From contig JACWCY010000005.1 in NCBI GenBank assembly GCA_014654455.1, positions 39,460-103,459 on the forward strand: a DNA stretch of 64,000 nt, in the 5' to 3' direction. A program made the position numbers and the translations under genes. Below the pieces are notes generated by a model. That model was not told the DNA's origin. It did not search any database and was given only the letters and a program-made list of their open reading frames with translations. Source of the DNA: Pelagibacterales bacterium SAG-MED01 (GTDB lineage Bacteria > Pseudomonadota > Alphaproteobacteria > Pelagibacterales > Pelagibacteraceae). Every line of letters begins with the position of its first letter. Position 1 is the first letter of the stretch. Shown in pieces: positions 1 through 9,262 of the stretch.

Positions 1-551
1 GTAATAGAGTGATAAAAAGACTCGCCAAAACTTCTTAAAGCAAATAATCTTACTTTATCAGGGTTATTATCCAGCATATCGACTGTGAAAGCTATTCCAT
101 TATAAATAGAATTTATTGAATTGTTTTTTTCTAAGATATTAAAATTAAATGGACACCCTTTTTTTAAAACCTCTTTAACATCTTGTCCTTCTATTTCAAT
201 AATAGCTTTCGAATGAGATAAATTAGTTACTGCAAAATCTGTATCATTTAAATTTTGTGAAATATTTTTTAGTAAATCTTTTTTTGTTGAAACCAAAAGC
301 CAATTTTTCGGTCCATTCCATAAAATTCTTGTATCATTATTATTTATTACAGTTAATGGCTTATCATTTAATTTTAAACCATCAACATCAATACTTTCAA
401 TTGAAACTGTAGAATTTTTATACTGAACTATTTGAACTATTAATAAATTTTTTATCTCAGAGATTTTTAAGAGATTGTTTTCATTTTTGTCTTCATAGTC
501 ACCAAACTGACCTATTGAATGAACATTTGCTAAAGCTGATATCAAACTCAT
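1..551 (-). CDS. soxG: Sarcosine oxidase gamma subunit, C-terminus cut by window edge
   Basis: This is the gamma chain of the heterotetrameric sarcosine oxidase, a small subunit that resembles the folate-binding fold and helps pass the methyl group to tetrahydrofolate. About 183 codons are open from the ATG at 551 to the left edge with no stop, close to the usual family length of roughly 190, so only a few residues are missing. Recognisable family landmarks are [13 protein letters not shown], a KKGCPFN segment and a late ALRSFGESF segment. Its ATG overlaps the soxA stop in an ATGA, so it is the last gene of a soxBDAG operon. The gene order supports the call as much as the sequence, since gamma chains are poorly conserved. 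Confidence 0.85.
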   Translation of the reverse strand, partial: MSLISALANVHSIGQFGDYEDKNENNLLKISEIKNLLIVQIVQYKNSTVSIESIDVDGLKLNDKPLTVINNNDTRILWNGPKNWLLVSTKKDLLKNISQNLNDTDFAVTNLSHSKAIIEIEGQDVKEVLKKGCPFNFNILEKNNSINSIYNGIAFTVDMLDNNPDKVRLFALRSFGESFYHSI

Positions 552-3544
552 GATCTTACCCTTTCACCTTTTGGATCAACATAATGTGAAGAAACTATCT
601 CAACTGGAATTACTTTATTTTTAAGCGGAGACATTACAAATAACTTTTCTCCAATCATGTTTTTTCCATCTTTTAATATTGCTAAAGAAAATGGATTATC
701 ATACTCAACACTCCAACACGAAGCTGAAATATAACCTAATTTTGGATTTGGCAATGGTGCATTCGAATCTTTAACTAAATGTGACCCTTCTGGAATACTT
801 GTTTTTTTATCTAAGGGTACAACTCCAACAACTTTTTGTCTATCTTCAGCTATAAATGCTTCTCTAGTTAAAGATCTTTTACCAATAAAATCTTTCTTTT
901 TACTTAATAAACCTTCAAGAGAATTATCATAAGAGATAGTTCTTCCATCTAGCTCAGATCCTGCAACGTGACCCATTTCAATTCTAAGAGTTGATAATGC
1001 CTCAGTTCCGTATGGCTCTATTTTAAATTCTTGGCCAACCTCCATAATTTTTTCCCACATAAAGTTCCCATTATCAGATTCAACATTTACTTCATATGCA
1101 AGCTCGCCTGAGAAAGAAATTCTAAAAATTCTAGCTTTTACACCAAACAAGTCTCCTTCAATGTAGCCCATAAAAGGTAACCCTTCGTTTGAAACATCAG
1201 ATTTTGGGAATAGTTTTTGCAATAAATCTCTAGATTTAGGCCCTGCAATTGCTGCACCTGCCCATTGTTCTGTAGTTGAAACTACATTTACATTTAATTC
1301 AGGCCAAACTAATTGCAAATAATATTCTAAATGTGAAAGAACGTTTGCAGCTTGTGCGGTAGTAGTTGTCATATGATAATGATTTTCTGAAATTCTTGTA
1401 GTTGTTCCATCATCCATAACAATTCCATCTTCTCTTAACATTACCCCGTATCTTGCTTTACCTACAGGTAACTTTAACCATGCATTTGTATAAACTCTAT
1501 TAAGTAGTTCTGCTGCATCAGGTCCTTTAATGTCTATTTTACCTAATGTAGTCACATCACATACACCTACATTTGTTCTCACATTTTTTGCCTCCCTTTT
1601 TGATCCTTCAAATAAATTTTCGTTCCCTTGTTTATAGTATCTAGGTCTCAACCAAACACCTGCATCTACAAATATCGCATTATTTTTTTCGTGCCATGTA
1701 TGCATTGGAGATTTTCTTGTTGGTTTTGAATGTTTACCTACTTCCCTTCCAACAATTGCACCAATAGAAACTGGTGTGTATGGAGGTCTAAAAGTAGTGT
1801 GACCAACATTTGGTACTATTTTATTTTCAATATTAGATACTAATTGTAAACCATTTAAATTGCTCGTTTTACCTTGATCAGTTGCCATTCCAAGAGTGGT
1901 ATATCTTTTAACATGTTCAATTGATCGATAACCCTCCTTTAATGCTATTTCTACGTCAGAAACCGCAACATCATTTTGAAAATCTAAAAATCTTTTGTAA
2001 TTCTTTCCCTTAGGTAATGGCACACACCAAAATTTATCATGTGTTGTTGATTTTTTTTCAACAATATTTGGTAAAGAAACTTTATTGTCATTATTAGTGA
2101 TTTTTTTTGATAGCTCATAAGCAGTTTCAAAAGAACTTTTTAAAGTCCTATCTAAAGTATAAGATCCATTTGCTGCACCTAATGTTGTTTCATTTTGCTT
2201 TGATGTTCCTGGAACAAATGCATCAATGTCTTCGTTGAACTTTGTTTTATTTCCTGATTGTGAAGCTAAGTGAATTGTTGGTGTCCAAAAACCAGAAACA
2301 CAAATGCAGTCACACTTAATATTTTCTACTGATCCAAGTTGCTCTTTATTATTTGAAATCTTTGCAATATCAGCTGATTTTACTTTTTTATAACCTTGAG
2401 CAGCTACTACTACATAAGAAAACTTAATGTTTATTCCTAAATTTTTTGCTTCCTCAACTATTTCAGATTGAGGATCTTTTCTTGTATCTAAGATAATTGG
2501 ATCAATACCATTTTTCTTAAATTCAATTGCTGTTTCATAGCCGCTATCATTGTTGGTAAATATTAAAGGATTTCTTCCAACTAATACTCCATAAACTTTT
2601 AAGTATTCTTTTGCTGCTGATGAAAGCATTACCCCTGGAGTATCGTTATTGCCAAAAACTATTGGTCTTTCAATTGATCCTGAAGAAATTAAAACTTCTT
2701 TTGCTCTAATGTACCAAAGTCTTTGTTTTGGGTGAAACTTTTTTGTTTTTGGTAAATGATCGCTTATTCTTTCAGACATCACTAACATATTGTGATCATA
2801 ATAACCAAAAACTTGTGATCTATTTTTAACTGTCACATTAGGCATTTCTTTAAGTTCAGAAATAATCCCCTCAGCCCATTCTTTGCCTGTTTGGTTTCCT
2901 ATATTTACATCGCTTGTTAATAAGGTTCCCCCAAATCTAGATTTATCTTCAGCTAAAATTACTCGTGCTCCATTTTTAGCAGCAGCATAAGCACTTGCTA
3001 AGCCTGATGGGCCTGAACCAGCAATTAACAAATCACAATATTCGTATTTATGCTCATATCTTTCTTTATCATGTTTTGTTGATGCAACTCCTAGTCCTGC
3101 TGCTCTTCGAATAAATGGCTCATAAACTTTATACCAAAAGCTCTTTGGCCACATAAATGTTTTGTAATAAAATCCAGCTGGAAGAAATATTTTTAAAAAG
3201 TTATTTATTGCTCCAATATCAAAGTTAACACTTGGCCAGCAATTTACACTCGTAGCCTCTAAACCTTCAAAAAGCTCCTGTTCTGTGGCTTTAATGTTTG
3301 GTTCAGTTTCACCATTTCTATATAGTTGAACTATTGCATATGGCTCATCAACTCCAGCACCAAAAAAGCCTCTTGGTCTATGATATTTAAAACTTCTACC
3401 AATTAGATGAACACCATTAGCTATTAAAGCTGAAGCTAATGTATCTCCTTCATAACCATAATAAGTTTTACTATTAAACTTAAATGATAGTTTCTTATCT
3501 CTATTTATTAAACCACCATCTGATAATCGAAAATTTTGATCCAT
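548..3544 (-). CDS. soxA: Sarcosine oxidase alpha subunit
   Basis: Large subunit (998 aa, normal length) of tetrameric sarcosine oxidase, which demethylates sarcosine to glycine and gives 5,10-methylene-THF and H2O2. Residues about 15-100 form the ferredoxin-like N-terminal domain, which lacks iron-sulfur cysteines as expected for this family. A dinucleotide fold begins around residue 172 ([10 protein letters not shown]), and from about residue 600 to the end lies a GcvT-like folate-binding domain that holds methylene-THF. The ATG at 3544 touches the soxD stop and the gene ends in an ATGA overlap with soxG, so translation is probably coupled. The N-methylglutamate dehydrogenase subunit MgdC is homologous and about the same length. 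With methylamine genes 14-23 kb away, that alternative cannot be excluded from sequence alone. Confidence 0.93.
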   Translation of the reverse strand: MDQNFRLSDGGLINRDKKLSFKFNSKTYYGYEGDTLASALIANGVHLIGRSFKYHRPRGFFGAGVDEPYAIVQLYRNGETEPNIKATEQELFEGLEATSVNCWPSVNFDIGAINNFLKIFLPAGFYYKTFMWPKSFWYKVYEPFIRRAAGLGVASTKHDKERYEHKYEYCDLLIAGSGPSGLASAYAAAKNGARVILAEDKSRFGGTLLTSDVNIGNQTGKEWAEGIISELKEMPNVTVKNRSQVFGYYDHNMLVMSERISDHLPKTKKFHPKQRLWYIRAKEVLISSGSIERPIVFGNNDTPGVMLSSAAKEYLKVYGVLVGRNPLIFTNNDSGYETAIEFKKNGIDPIILDTRKDPQSEIVEEAKNLGINIKFSYVVVAAQGYKKVKSADIAKISNNKEQLGSVENIKCDCICVSGFWTPTIHLASQSGNKTKFNEDIDAFVPGTSKQNETTLGAANGSYTLDRTLKSSFETAYELSKKITNNDNKVSLPNIVEKKSTTHDKFWCVPLPKGKNYKRFLDFQNDVAVSDVEIALKEGYRSIEHVKRYTTLGMATDQGKTSNLNGLQLVSNIENKIVPNVGHTTFRPPYTPVSIGAIVGREVGKHSKPTRKSPMHTWHEKNNAIFVDAGVWLRPRYYKQGNENLFEGSKREAKNVRTNVGVCDVTTLGKIDIKGPDAAELLNRVYTNAWLKLPVGKARYGVMLREDGIVMDDGTTTRISENHYHMTTTTAQAANVLSHLEYYLQLVWPELNVNVVSTTEQWAGAAIAGPKSRDLLQKLFPKSDVSNEGLPFMGYIEGDLFGVKARIFRISFSGELAYEVNVESDNGNFMWEKIMEVGQEFKIEPYGTEALSTLRIEMGHVAGSELDGRTISYDNSLEGLLSKKKDFIGKRSLTREAFIAEDRQKVVGVVPLDKKTSIPEGSHLVKDSNAPLPNPKLGYISASCWSVEYDNPFSLAILKDGKNMIGEKLFVMSPLKNKVIPVEIVSSHYVDPKGERVRS

Positions 3545-3813
3545 TACGAATTATCCTCATTAGCTTTAAATGTTCTAAATATTTCATGAGTGGCAGTATC
3601 TCTCTCAACTTTTATCCATTGTCTACATCCTGATAAATGTTGCCATAATTCCAAATGCTTTCCTCTTAAACTTTTTCTATTGTAGACAAAATTATTCCAG
3701 TCTTGATCGGATACTTCTTTGTTTAATTCTGGTCTTTTAACAGTTGCATCACCTCCATAAGAAAATTCATTTTGTGATCTCATTCCACAATGTGGACATT
3801 TAATATGAAGCAT
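3544..3813 (-). CDS. soxD: Sarcosine oxidase delta subunit, zinc-binding
   Basis: Small zinc-binding subunit (89 aa, family about 90-100) that stabilises the sarcosine oxidase complex. The zinc ligands are visible: Cys6 and Cys9 in a CPHCG knuckle, and His59 and Cys63 in HLSGC. These match the ligand arrangement of characterised delta subunits. It lies directly between soxB and soxA, with no gap to soxB and one shared base with soxA, which is the usual soxBDAG order. The homologous MgdB of N-methylglutamate dehydrogenase has the same features, so the substrate of the complex rests on the whole operon rather than on this gene. Confidence 0.92.
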   Translation of the reverse strand: MLHIKCPHCGMRSQNEFSYGGDATVKRPELNKEVSDQDWNNFVYNRKSLRGKHLELWQHLSGCRQWIKVERDTATHEIFRTFKANEDNS

Positions 3814-5070
3814 TTAAGAAATCCAAGTTTTTGTACCAAGTCCCTTTTCATCAAGTAAGTGACCTGTATTAAATCTATTTAAGTTATATCCTGCGTTTAA
3901 TTCATGAACTCTATCTTGAGCAATAGTATGTGCAAATGTCCAACCAGATGCTGGTGTAGCTTTGAATCCACCATAACACCATCCACAATTCAAATACAAA
4001 CCTTCAATATGAGTTTTGTCGATAATAGGTGAACCGTCCATGGACATATCCATAATTCCACCCCAAGTCCTAAGCATTTTTAATTTACTTAAGAATGGCA
4101 TCATTGCTATTCCTTCCGTAAGTACATGTTGAAGAGTTGGCAGATTTCCTCTTTGAGCATAACTATTATATCCATCTAAATCTCCGCCCATAACCATCTC
4201 ACCTTTGTCTGATTGGCTTATGTAAAAATGTCCAGCACCAAAAGTAACAACTCTATCTAAAACTGGTTTGACTGGTTCTGAAACACATGCTTGAAGAAGA
4301 TGAGTTTCAACAGGTAAAGTCATATTAAGCTTATCTGCTAAAATATTAGTACTACCTGCAACACATAATCCAATTTTTTTAACTTTAATATTTCCCCGAG
4401 AAGTTCGAACACCTTCTACTTTTCCACTTGAAATATCAAAACCTGTTACTTCACAATTTTGAATTATATCGACACCCATAGAGTCTGCTTGTCTAGCATA
4501 ACCCCATGCTACCGCATCATGTCTCGCTGTTCCTGCACTAGGCTGCATAAGTCCTCCAAAAATTGGAAATCTGACATTCTCAGAAAAGTCAGCCATAGGA
4601 ATAATTTCTCTTACTTGTTCTCTGTTTAATAATTCTGCATCAATACCGTTCAACCGCATTGAATTTCCTCGTCTTGCATAAACATTCATTTGTGCATCTG
4701 AATGAGCTAAGTTGATAATTCCTCTTGGAGAAAACATTACATTGTAATTTAAATCTTGGCTCATCCTTCTCCATAAATCCATTCCAAATTCACTAAATAA
4801 CGCATTATCATCATGCATATAATTTGATCTTATTATCGTTGTATTACGACCAACATTTCCACCACCAATCCATCCTTTTTCAATTATAGCTACATTGGTT
4901 ATATTATGCTCTTTTGCTAGATAATATGCAGTTGCTAAACCGTGCCCGCCACCCCCGATAATAACAACGTCATACTCTTTTTTGGGAGTTGGGTCTTTCC
5001 AGGCTAAATCCCAATTTTTATGATTAGAAAAAGCATTTTTAACAAGACTAAATATTGAATATTTTTGCAT
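3814..5070 (-). CDS. soxB: Sarcosine oxidase beta subunit, flavoprotein
   Basis: Flavin-bearing catalytic subunit (418 aa) of sarcosine oxidase, a member of the D-amino-acid-oxidase family. The FAD-binding motif GGGGHGLATA starts at residue 39. His184 in ARHDAVAW lies where characterised beta subunits carry the covalently bound FMN. The conserved start (YSIFSL), the WIGGGNVGRNTTIIRSNY stretch and the C-terminal NCGWCYGGFKATPASG segment are all typical. It is the first gene of soxBDAG and is transcribed away from fhs across a 128 bp divergent intergenic region. MgdA of N-methylglutamate dehydrogenase is the nearest alternative. I favour sarcosine because the match to beta-subunit landmarks is close throughout. 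Confidence 0.92.
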   Translation of the reverse strand: MQKYSIFSLVKNAFSNHKNWDLAWKDPTPKKEYDVVIIGGGGHGLATAYYLAKEHNITNVAIIEKGWIGGGNVGRNTTIIRSNYMHDDNALFSEFGMDLWRRMSQDLNYNVMFSPRGIINLAHSDAQMNVYARRGNSMRLNGIDAELLNREQVREIIPMADFSENVRFPIFGGLMQPSAGTARHDAVAWGYARQADSMGVDIIQNCEVTGFDISSGKVEGVRTSRGNIKVKKIGLCVAGSTNILADKLNMTLPVETHLLQACVSEPVKPVLDRVVTFGAGHFYISQSDKGEMVMGGDLDGYNSYAQRGNLPTLQHVLTEGIAMMPFLSKLKMLRTWGGIMDMSMDGSPIIDKTHIEGLYLNCGWCYGGFKATPASGWTFAHTIAQDRVHELNAGYNLNRFNTGHLLDEKGLGTKTWIS

Positions 5071-5198
5071 ATGTAAATTTTATAATAATGAATATAAATA
5101 GTTCATATTTTTTTTATATATAATTTTTAGATATTTCCAAAGGCTCTAAAAAGAGATACTAATCGTCCAACTTTTTAAATTTTTATAAAGGACCGTTA
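5071..5198. promoter_or_regulatory. Divergent soxB/fhs intergenic region with a leader hairpin on the fhs side
   Basis: This AT-rich spacer must hold both the soxB and fhs promoters. On the plus strand there is a small hairpin at 5144-5155 (CTCT, AAAA loop, AGAG). GTCC at 5165-5168 can pair with GGAC at 5190-5193, which is part of the AAGGAC ribosome-binding-like sequence just before the fhs ATG, with an extra TTT/AAA pairing inside. Such a pairing would hide the start site. I could not match it to a known riboswitch consensus, and the stem is weak, so it may be chance. Confidence 0.35.
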
Positions 5199-6881
5199 AT
5201 GAGCGAAGTAAAATCAGACATTCAGATAGCAAGAGAGGCTAAAATGGAACCTATTAAGGACATATTAGCTAAAATAAATGTACCTGATGAAAGTTCAGCT
5301 TTCAGCCCAATGGGCAGACATATTGCAAAAATAAATTTAGAATATTTAAATACTCTCAAAAAAAAAGATGGAAATTTAATTTTAGTAACTGCAATTACTC
5401 CAACTCCTGCAGGTGAAGGTAAAACCACAACCTCTGTAGGGTTAAATGATGGCTTAAATAAAATTGGAAAAAAATCAATTGTATGTCTTCGAGAACCTAG
5501 CTTAGGACCCTCTTTTGGAATGAAAGGTGGTGCTGCTGGTGGTGGGTATGCTCAAGTTGTTCCTATGGAGCAAATTAATTTACATTTTACTGGAGACTTC
5601 CATGCAATTACTTCAGCTCATAATTTACTGTCAGCTTTAATTGATAATCATATTTATTGGGGTAACAAACTTAATATAGATGTAAGAAGAATTTCTTGGA
5701 GAAGAGTTATGGATATGAATGATAGATCTTTAAGGTCAATCATTGTAGATCTTGGAGGAGTAGCAAATGGTTATCCAAGACAAGATAGCTTTGATATTAC
5801 TGTTGCTTCTGAGCTAATGGCAATATTTTGTTTATCAACTGATCTTAAAGATTTAGAAAATAGAATAGCAAATATAACTATTGGATATACAAGAGAGAAA
5901 AAGCCAGTTCTTGCCAAAGATTTAAACGCTCAAGGACCAATGACGGTATTGTTAAAGGATGCAATAAGACCAAACGTTACTCAAACATTAGAAAACAACC
6001 CTGCGATTATTCATGGTGGTCCCTTTGCGAATATAGCTCATGGATGTAATTCTGTAATAGCTACTAAAGCAGGACTTAAACTAGCCGACTATGTTGTAAC
6101 CGAAGCAGGGTTTGGTGCAGACCTAGGTGCAGAAAAATTTTTAGATATTAAATGTAGAAAATCAGGAATTAAACCTGATTGTGTAGTTATCGTAGCAACC
6201 ATCAGAGCTTTAAAAATGCATGGTGGAGTTTCAAAAGAAAATTTAAAAAAAGAAAATATTGATGCTTTAAAAAAAGGTTTAGTTAATTTGGAGAGACATA
6301 TTAATAATACAAGAAAGTTTGGTCTCCCAGTAACTATAGCTGTTAATCATTTTATAACAGATACAGATCAAGAGATGAATACTCTTCTTGATTTTTGTAA
6401 AACTCAAGGAGTTAAAGCCTCAAAATGTACACACTGGTCTAATGGAAGTGAAGGTACTAAAGAATTAGCACAAAATGTAGCTGAAATCTGTGAGGATAAA
6501 AAAAATACTTTTAAATATCTATATGAAGACAGTTTACCTTTGTTCAAAAAAATTGAAAAAATAGCACAAGAAATTTACCATGCGAAAGAAGTTGTTGCAG
6601 ATACAAAGGTTAGACAACAATTAAAAGATTTTGAGGAAAAAGGATATGGAAAACTTCCAGTCTGTATTGCAAAGACACAATATAGTTTCTCAACAGACCC
6701 GAATTTAAAGGGTGCGCCTACTGGACATGTTCTTCCTGTAAGGGAAGTTAAATTATCCTCTGGAGCAGAATTTATTGTTGTTGTTTGTGGAGAAATAATG
6801 ACAATGCCAGGATTACCAAGAGTTCCAGCAGCAGACTCGATTAAGCTAAATAAAGAAGGTGAAATAGAAGGTTTATTTTAA
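5199..6881 (+). CDS. fhs: Formate--tetrahydrofolate ligase
   Basis: Converts formate, ATP and THF to 10-formyl-THF (or the reverse, giving ATP when C1 units are oxidised). The protein is full length at 560 aa. The ATP-binding P-loop [16 protein letters not shown] is at residues 68-83, followed by the family stretch [22 protein letters not shown], and a C-terminal [10 protein letters not shown] segment typical of the family. The ATG at 5199 is chosen for its AAGGAC upstream element and the family-like N-terminus. It is divergent from soxB and convergent with gpsA, overlapping its stop by 4 bases. Placed between sarcosine oxidase and TMA/TMAO genes, it probably links methyl-group oxidation to folate-bound C1 units. 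Confidence 0.96.
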   Translation: MSEVKSDIQIAREAKMEPIKDILAKINVPDESSAFSPMGRHIAKINLEYLNTLKKKDGNLILVTAITPTPAGEGKTTTSVGLNDGLNKIGKKSIVCLREPSLGPSFGMKGGAAGGGYAQVVPMEQINLHFTGDFHAITSAHNLLSALIDNHIYWGNKLNIDVRRISWRRVMDMNDRSLRSIIVDLGGVANGYPRQDSFDITVASELMAIFCLSTDLKDLENRIANITIGYTREKKPVLAKDLNAQGPMTVLLKDAIRPNVTQTLENNPAIIHGGPFANIAHGCNSVIATKAGLKLADYVVTEAGFGADLGAEKFLDIKCRKSGIKPDCVVIVATIRALKMHGGVSKENLKKENIDALKKGLVNLERHINNTRKFGLPVTIAVNHFITDTDQEMNTLLDFCKTQGVKASKCTHWSNGSEGTKELAQNVAEICEDKKNTFKYLYEDSLPLFKKIEKIAQEIYHAKEVVADTKVRQQLKDFEEKGYGKLPVCIAKTQYSFSTDPNLKGAPTGHVLPVREVKLSSGAEFIVVVCGEIMTMPGLPRVPAADSIKLNKEGEIEGLF

Positions 6882-7840
6882 ACTTTAATTTTAAGTTTTT
6901 TGTTACTTATTATCGTTCTTAATAAATTTATCATTAATGGGATTTTTTCTTTATCAATTTTTTTAAATATAAAAGGTGCAATTTCTCTTGCAAGCTGTTC
7001 TCCTTCCACAGTGTCATTAGGCATAAATCTTTTTTTTGCTGTTTTAAAAGTAAATCCTTTACCTAAATAACTACCCATTTTACTGTTTCTTCCTCCAGCT
7101 GCACTGACATATAAGTCACCAACTCCAGCAAGACCCAAAGTTGTTTCCTCTCTGCCTTTAAAATATTTGGTCAAATATCTCATTTCTATAACCGATTTTT
7201 GAAATAAATTTGATGAAGCGTTCAAACTTTGGCCGGCCCCAATAATCATTGAATATATATTTTTTATGGCTGAGCAAACTTCCACCCCTTTAATATCCCT
7301 AGAAAATTCTGTTAAATAGTATTTGGTAGAGATCATTTTACCAATCTTTTTAGCTGTATTAATATTTTTACTTGCAACAATTACACTTGTTTGATTTTTC
7401 CTTGCTAGTTCCTTAGCTAAACATGGTCCTTTTAGAATAGAAATGTTAGATACATTATAATTTTTTTTAAGCTGTTCTGAAATTGTCAAAATTCTCTTAG
7501 TTTTTTTTTCATATTTTAGTCCTTTGGTTAAAACTAAAACTGGAGTTTTGACATTAAGGCTTTTTAATTGACTCCCAATAAAATTAATTCCTGAAAGACT
7601 TAAAGCAATCACAATTAAATCAAACTTTTCTCTCAATAAATCATTAGAAAATTTTCTAAATTTTAATTTTTTTGGAAGATTTATTTTTAAAGCTGAGTGA
7701 AATTTATTATTTGATAATAGGTTTCTAATAAATACTTTGCTGTATGGTTCTGTAATTGTAACGCTATTATTATTTTCTAAACATGGAATCGTAAATGCAG
7801 AGCCCATAGCTCCTCCACCAATTACTAAAATTTTTTTCAT
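6878..7840 (-). CDS. gpsA: Glycerol-3-phosphate dehydrogenase (NAD(P)+) family
   Basis: Reduces dihydroxyacetone phosphate to sn-glycerol-3-phosphate, the precursor of phospholipids. The 320 aa length is normal. The Rossmann motif GGGAMGSAF begins at residue 8. Later come [10 protein letters not shown], the [10 protein letters not shown] segment with the conserved lysine, and [13 protein letters not shown] followed by RNSKMG near a substrate phosphate-binding region. Several of these depart from the E. coli-type consensus (for example [10 protein letters not shown] instead of CTSxxSRN), so this may be a divergent GpsA paralogue. The stop overlaps the end of fhs by 4 bases, and its start is 82 bases from tmm. 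No functional link to the C1 neighbours is evident. Confidence 0.82.
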   Translation of the reverse strand: MKKILVIGGGAMGSAFTIPCLENNNSVTITEPYSKVFIRNLLSNNKFHSALKINLPKKLKFRKFSNDLLREKFDLIVIALSLSGINFIGSQLKSLNVKTPVLVLTKGLKYEKKTKRILTISEQLKKNYNVSNISILKGPCLAKELARKNQTSVIVASKNINTAKKIGKMISTKYYLTEFSRDIKGVEVCSAIKNIYSMIIGAGQSLNASSNLFQKSVIEMRYLTKYFKGREETTLGLAGVGDLYVSAAGGRNSKMGSYLGKGFTFKTAKKRFMPNDTVEGEQLAREIAPFIFKKIDKEKIPLMINLLRTIISNKKLKIKV

Positions 7841-7922
7841 AATAAATTATTAATTTATTGCTATTTTCATCATTTTGTTAGTAAAATACAGATATAAATT
7901 TATTTCGAATGGAGATTACTTT

Positions 7923-9254
7923 ATGACAAAAGTAGCAATTATTGGTGCTGGACCTTGTGGTTTGTCTATGTTGAGATCTTTCGAACATGCTGAAAAAAAA
8001 GGTGAAAAAATTCCTGAAATAGTTTGCTTTGAAAAACAAGAAGATTGGGGTGGTTTATGGAACTATAGTTGGAGAACTGGTTCAGATCAATATGGTGACC
8101 CTGTTCCAAATAGTATGTATCGATATCTTTGGTCAAACGGACCTAAAGAGTGCTTAGAGTTTGCTGACTATTCTTTTGACGAACATTTTGGAAAACCAAT
8201 TCCATCGTTTCCTCCTAGAGAAGTCTTATATGATTATATTATTGGTAGATTAAGTAAGGGAAATTTTAAAGACAAAATAAAGTTTAATACAAGAGTAATT
8301 AATACAATATTTAAAAATGAAAAATTCGAAATTAGTTATCAAGACAAGATTAATAATAAAGTTTTAAAAGATAATTTTGATTATATAGTTGTTTCAACTG
8401 GTCATTTCTCTGTCCCGTTCATTCCTGAATACAAAGGTATGAAATCTTTTCCTGGAAGAATTATGCATTCACATGACTTTAGAGATGCTGAAGAATTTAG
8501 AGATAAAAATGTAATAGTTTTAGGAAGCAGCTATTCTGCAGAAGATGTTGCGCTTCAATGTAATAAATATGGAGCAAAAAGCGTAACTATAGGTTATAGA
8601 CACAATCCTATGGGATTTAAATGGCCTAAAGGAATGAAAGAAGTGCATTATCTAGATAAGTTAAAAGGTAAAAAAGCAATTTTTAAAGATGGCACAGAAC
8701 AAGATGCAGACGTTATAATTTTATGCACTGGGTATTTACATCATTTCCCATTTTTAGAAGAAAACTTACAATTAAAAACTAATAACAGGCTTTATCCACC
8801 AAAGTTATATAAAGGAGTGGTATGGCAAGATAATCAAAAACTTTTATATCTTGGTATGCAAGATCAGTTTCATACATTTAATATGTTCGACTGTCAGGCT
8901 TGGTATGCACGGGACGTAATAATGAGCAAAATTAAAATGCCAAATAAAATGGAAATTGAGAATGATATTAACAAATGGGTATCAATGGAGGAAAAGTTAG
9001 AAAATCCAGATCAAATGATCGATTTTCAAACTGAATATACAAAAGAACTTCATGAAATGTCAGATTATCCCGAAATAGATTTTGAATTAATTAGAAAACA
9101 TTTTAAAGAATGGGAGCACCATAAAATTGAAGATATAATGACTTATAGAAATAAATCTTTTTCCTCTCCTGTTACTGGCTCTGTTGCGCCAATCCATCAT
9201 ACGCCATGGGCTAGTGCTATGGATGACTCACTTAAAACTTTTTTAGATAAATAA
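7923..9254 (+). CDS. tmm: Trimethylamine monooxygenase (flavin-containing)
   Basis: Bacterial flavin-containing monooxygenase that oxidises trimethylamine to TMAO with NADPH and O2. Residues 3-16 hold the FAD motif (AIIGAGPCG), the NADPH fold is at VIVLGSSYSAEDVA, and the FMO signature is visible as FPGRIMHSHDF. The 443 aa length agrees with characterised Tmm proteins. I set the start at the ATG at 7923, preceded by GGAG at 7911. An open frame does extend upstream to a TTG at 7875, but those 16 residues resemble no FMO N-terminus. It is convergent with tmoW (8-base gap), and tdm lies 6 kb downstream, which strongly supports a TMA-to-TMAO role over other amine or sulfide substrates. Confidence 0.88.
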   Translation: MTKVAIIGAGPCGLSMLRSFEHAEKKGEKIPEIVCFEKQEDWGGLWNYSWRTGSDQYGDPVPNSMYRYLWSNGPKECLEFADYSFDEHFGKPIPSFPPREVLYDYIIGRLSKGNFKDKIKFNTRVINTIFKNEKFEISYQDKINNKVLKDNFDYIVVSTGHFSVPFIPEYKGMKSFPGRIMHSHDFRDAEEFRDKNVIVLGSSYSAEDVALQCNKYGAKSVTIGYRHNPMGFKWPKGMKEVHYLDKLKGKKAIFKDGTEQDADVIILCTGYLHHFPFLEENLQLKTNNRLYPPKLYKGVVWQDNQKLLYLGMQDQFHTFNMFDCQAWYARDVIMSKIKMPNKMEIENDINKWVSMEEKLENPDQMIDFQTEYTKELHEMSDYPEIDFELIRKHFKEWEHHKIEDIMTYRNKSFSSPVTGSVAPIHHTPWASAMDDSLKTFLDK

Positions 9255-9262
9255 TTTAAAAA

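Noticed and set aside
5071..5198. A glycine riboswitch in the sox/fhs spacer.
   Set aside because: The conserved paired aptamer segments of the glycine class are not present and the spacer is too short for a tandem aptamer.
7875..7922. A longer N-terminus for tmm from a TTG at 7875.
   Set aside because: The 16 extra residues resemble no monooxygenase N-terminus, and a GGAG site precedes the ATG at 7923.
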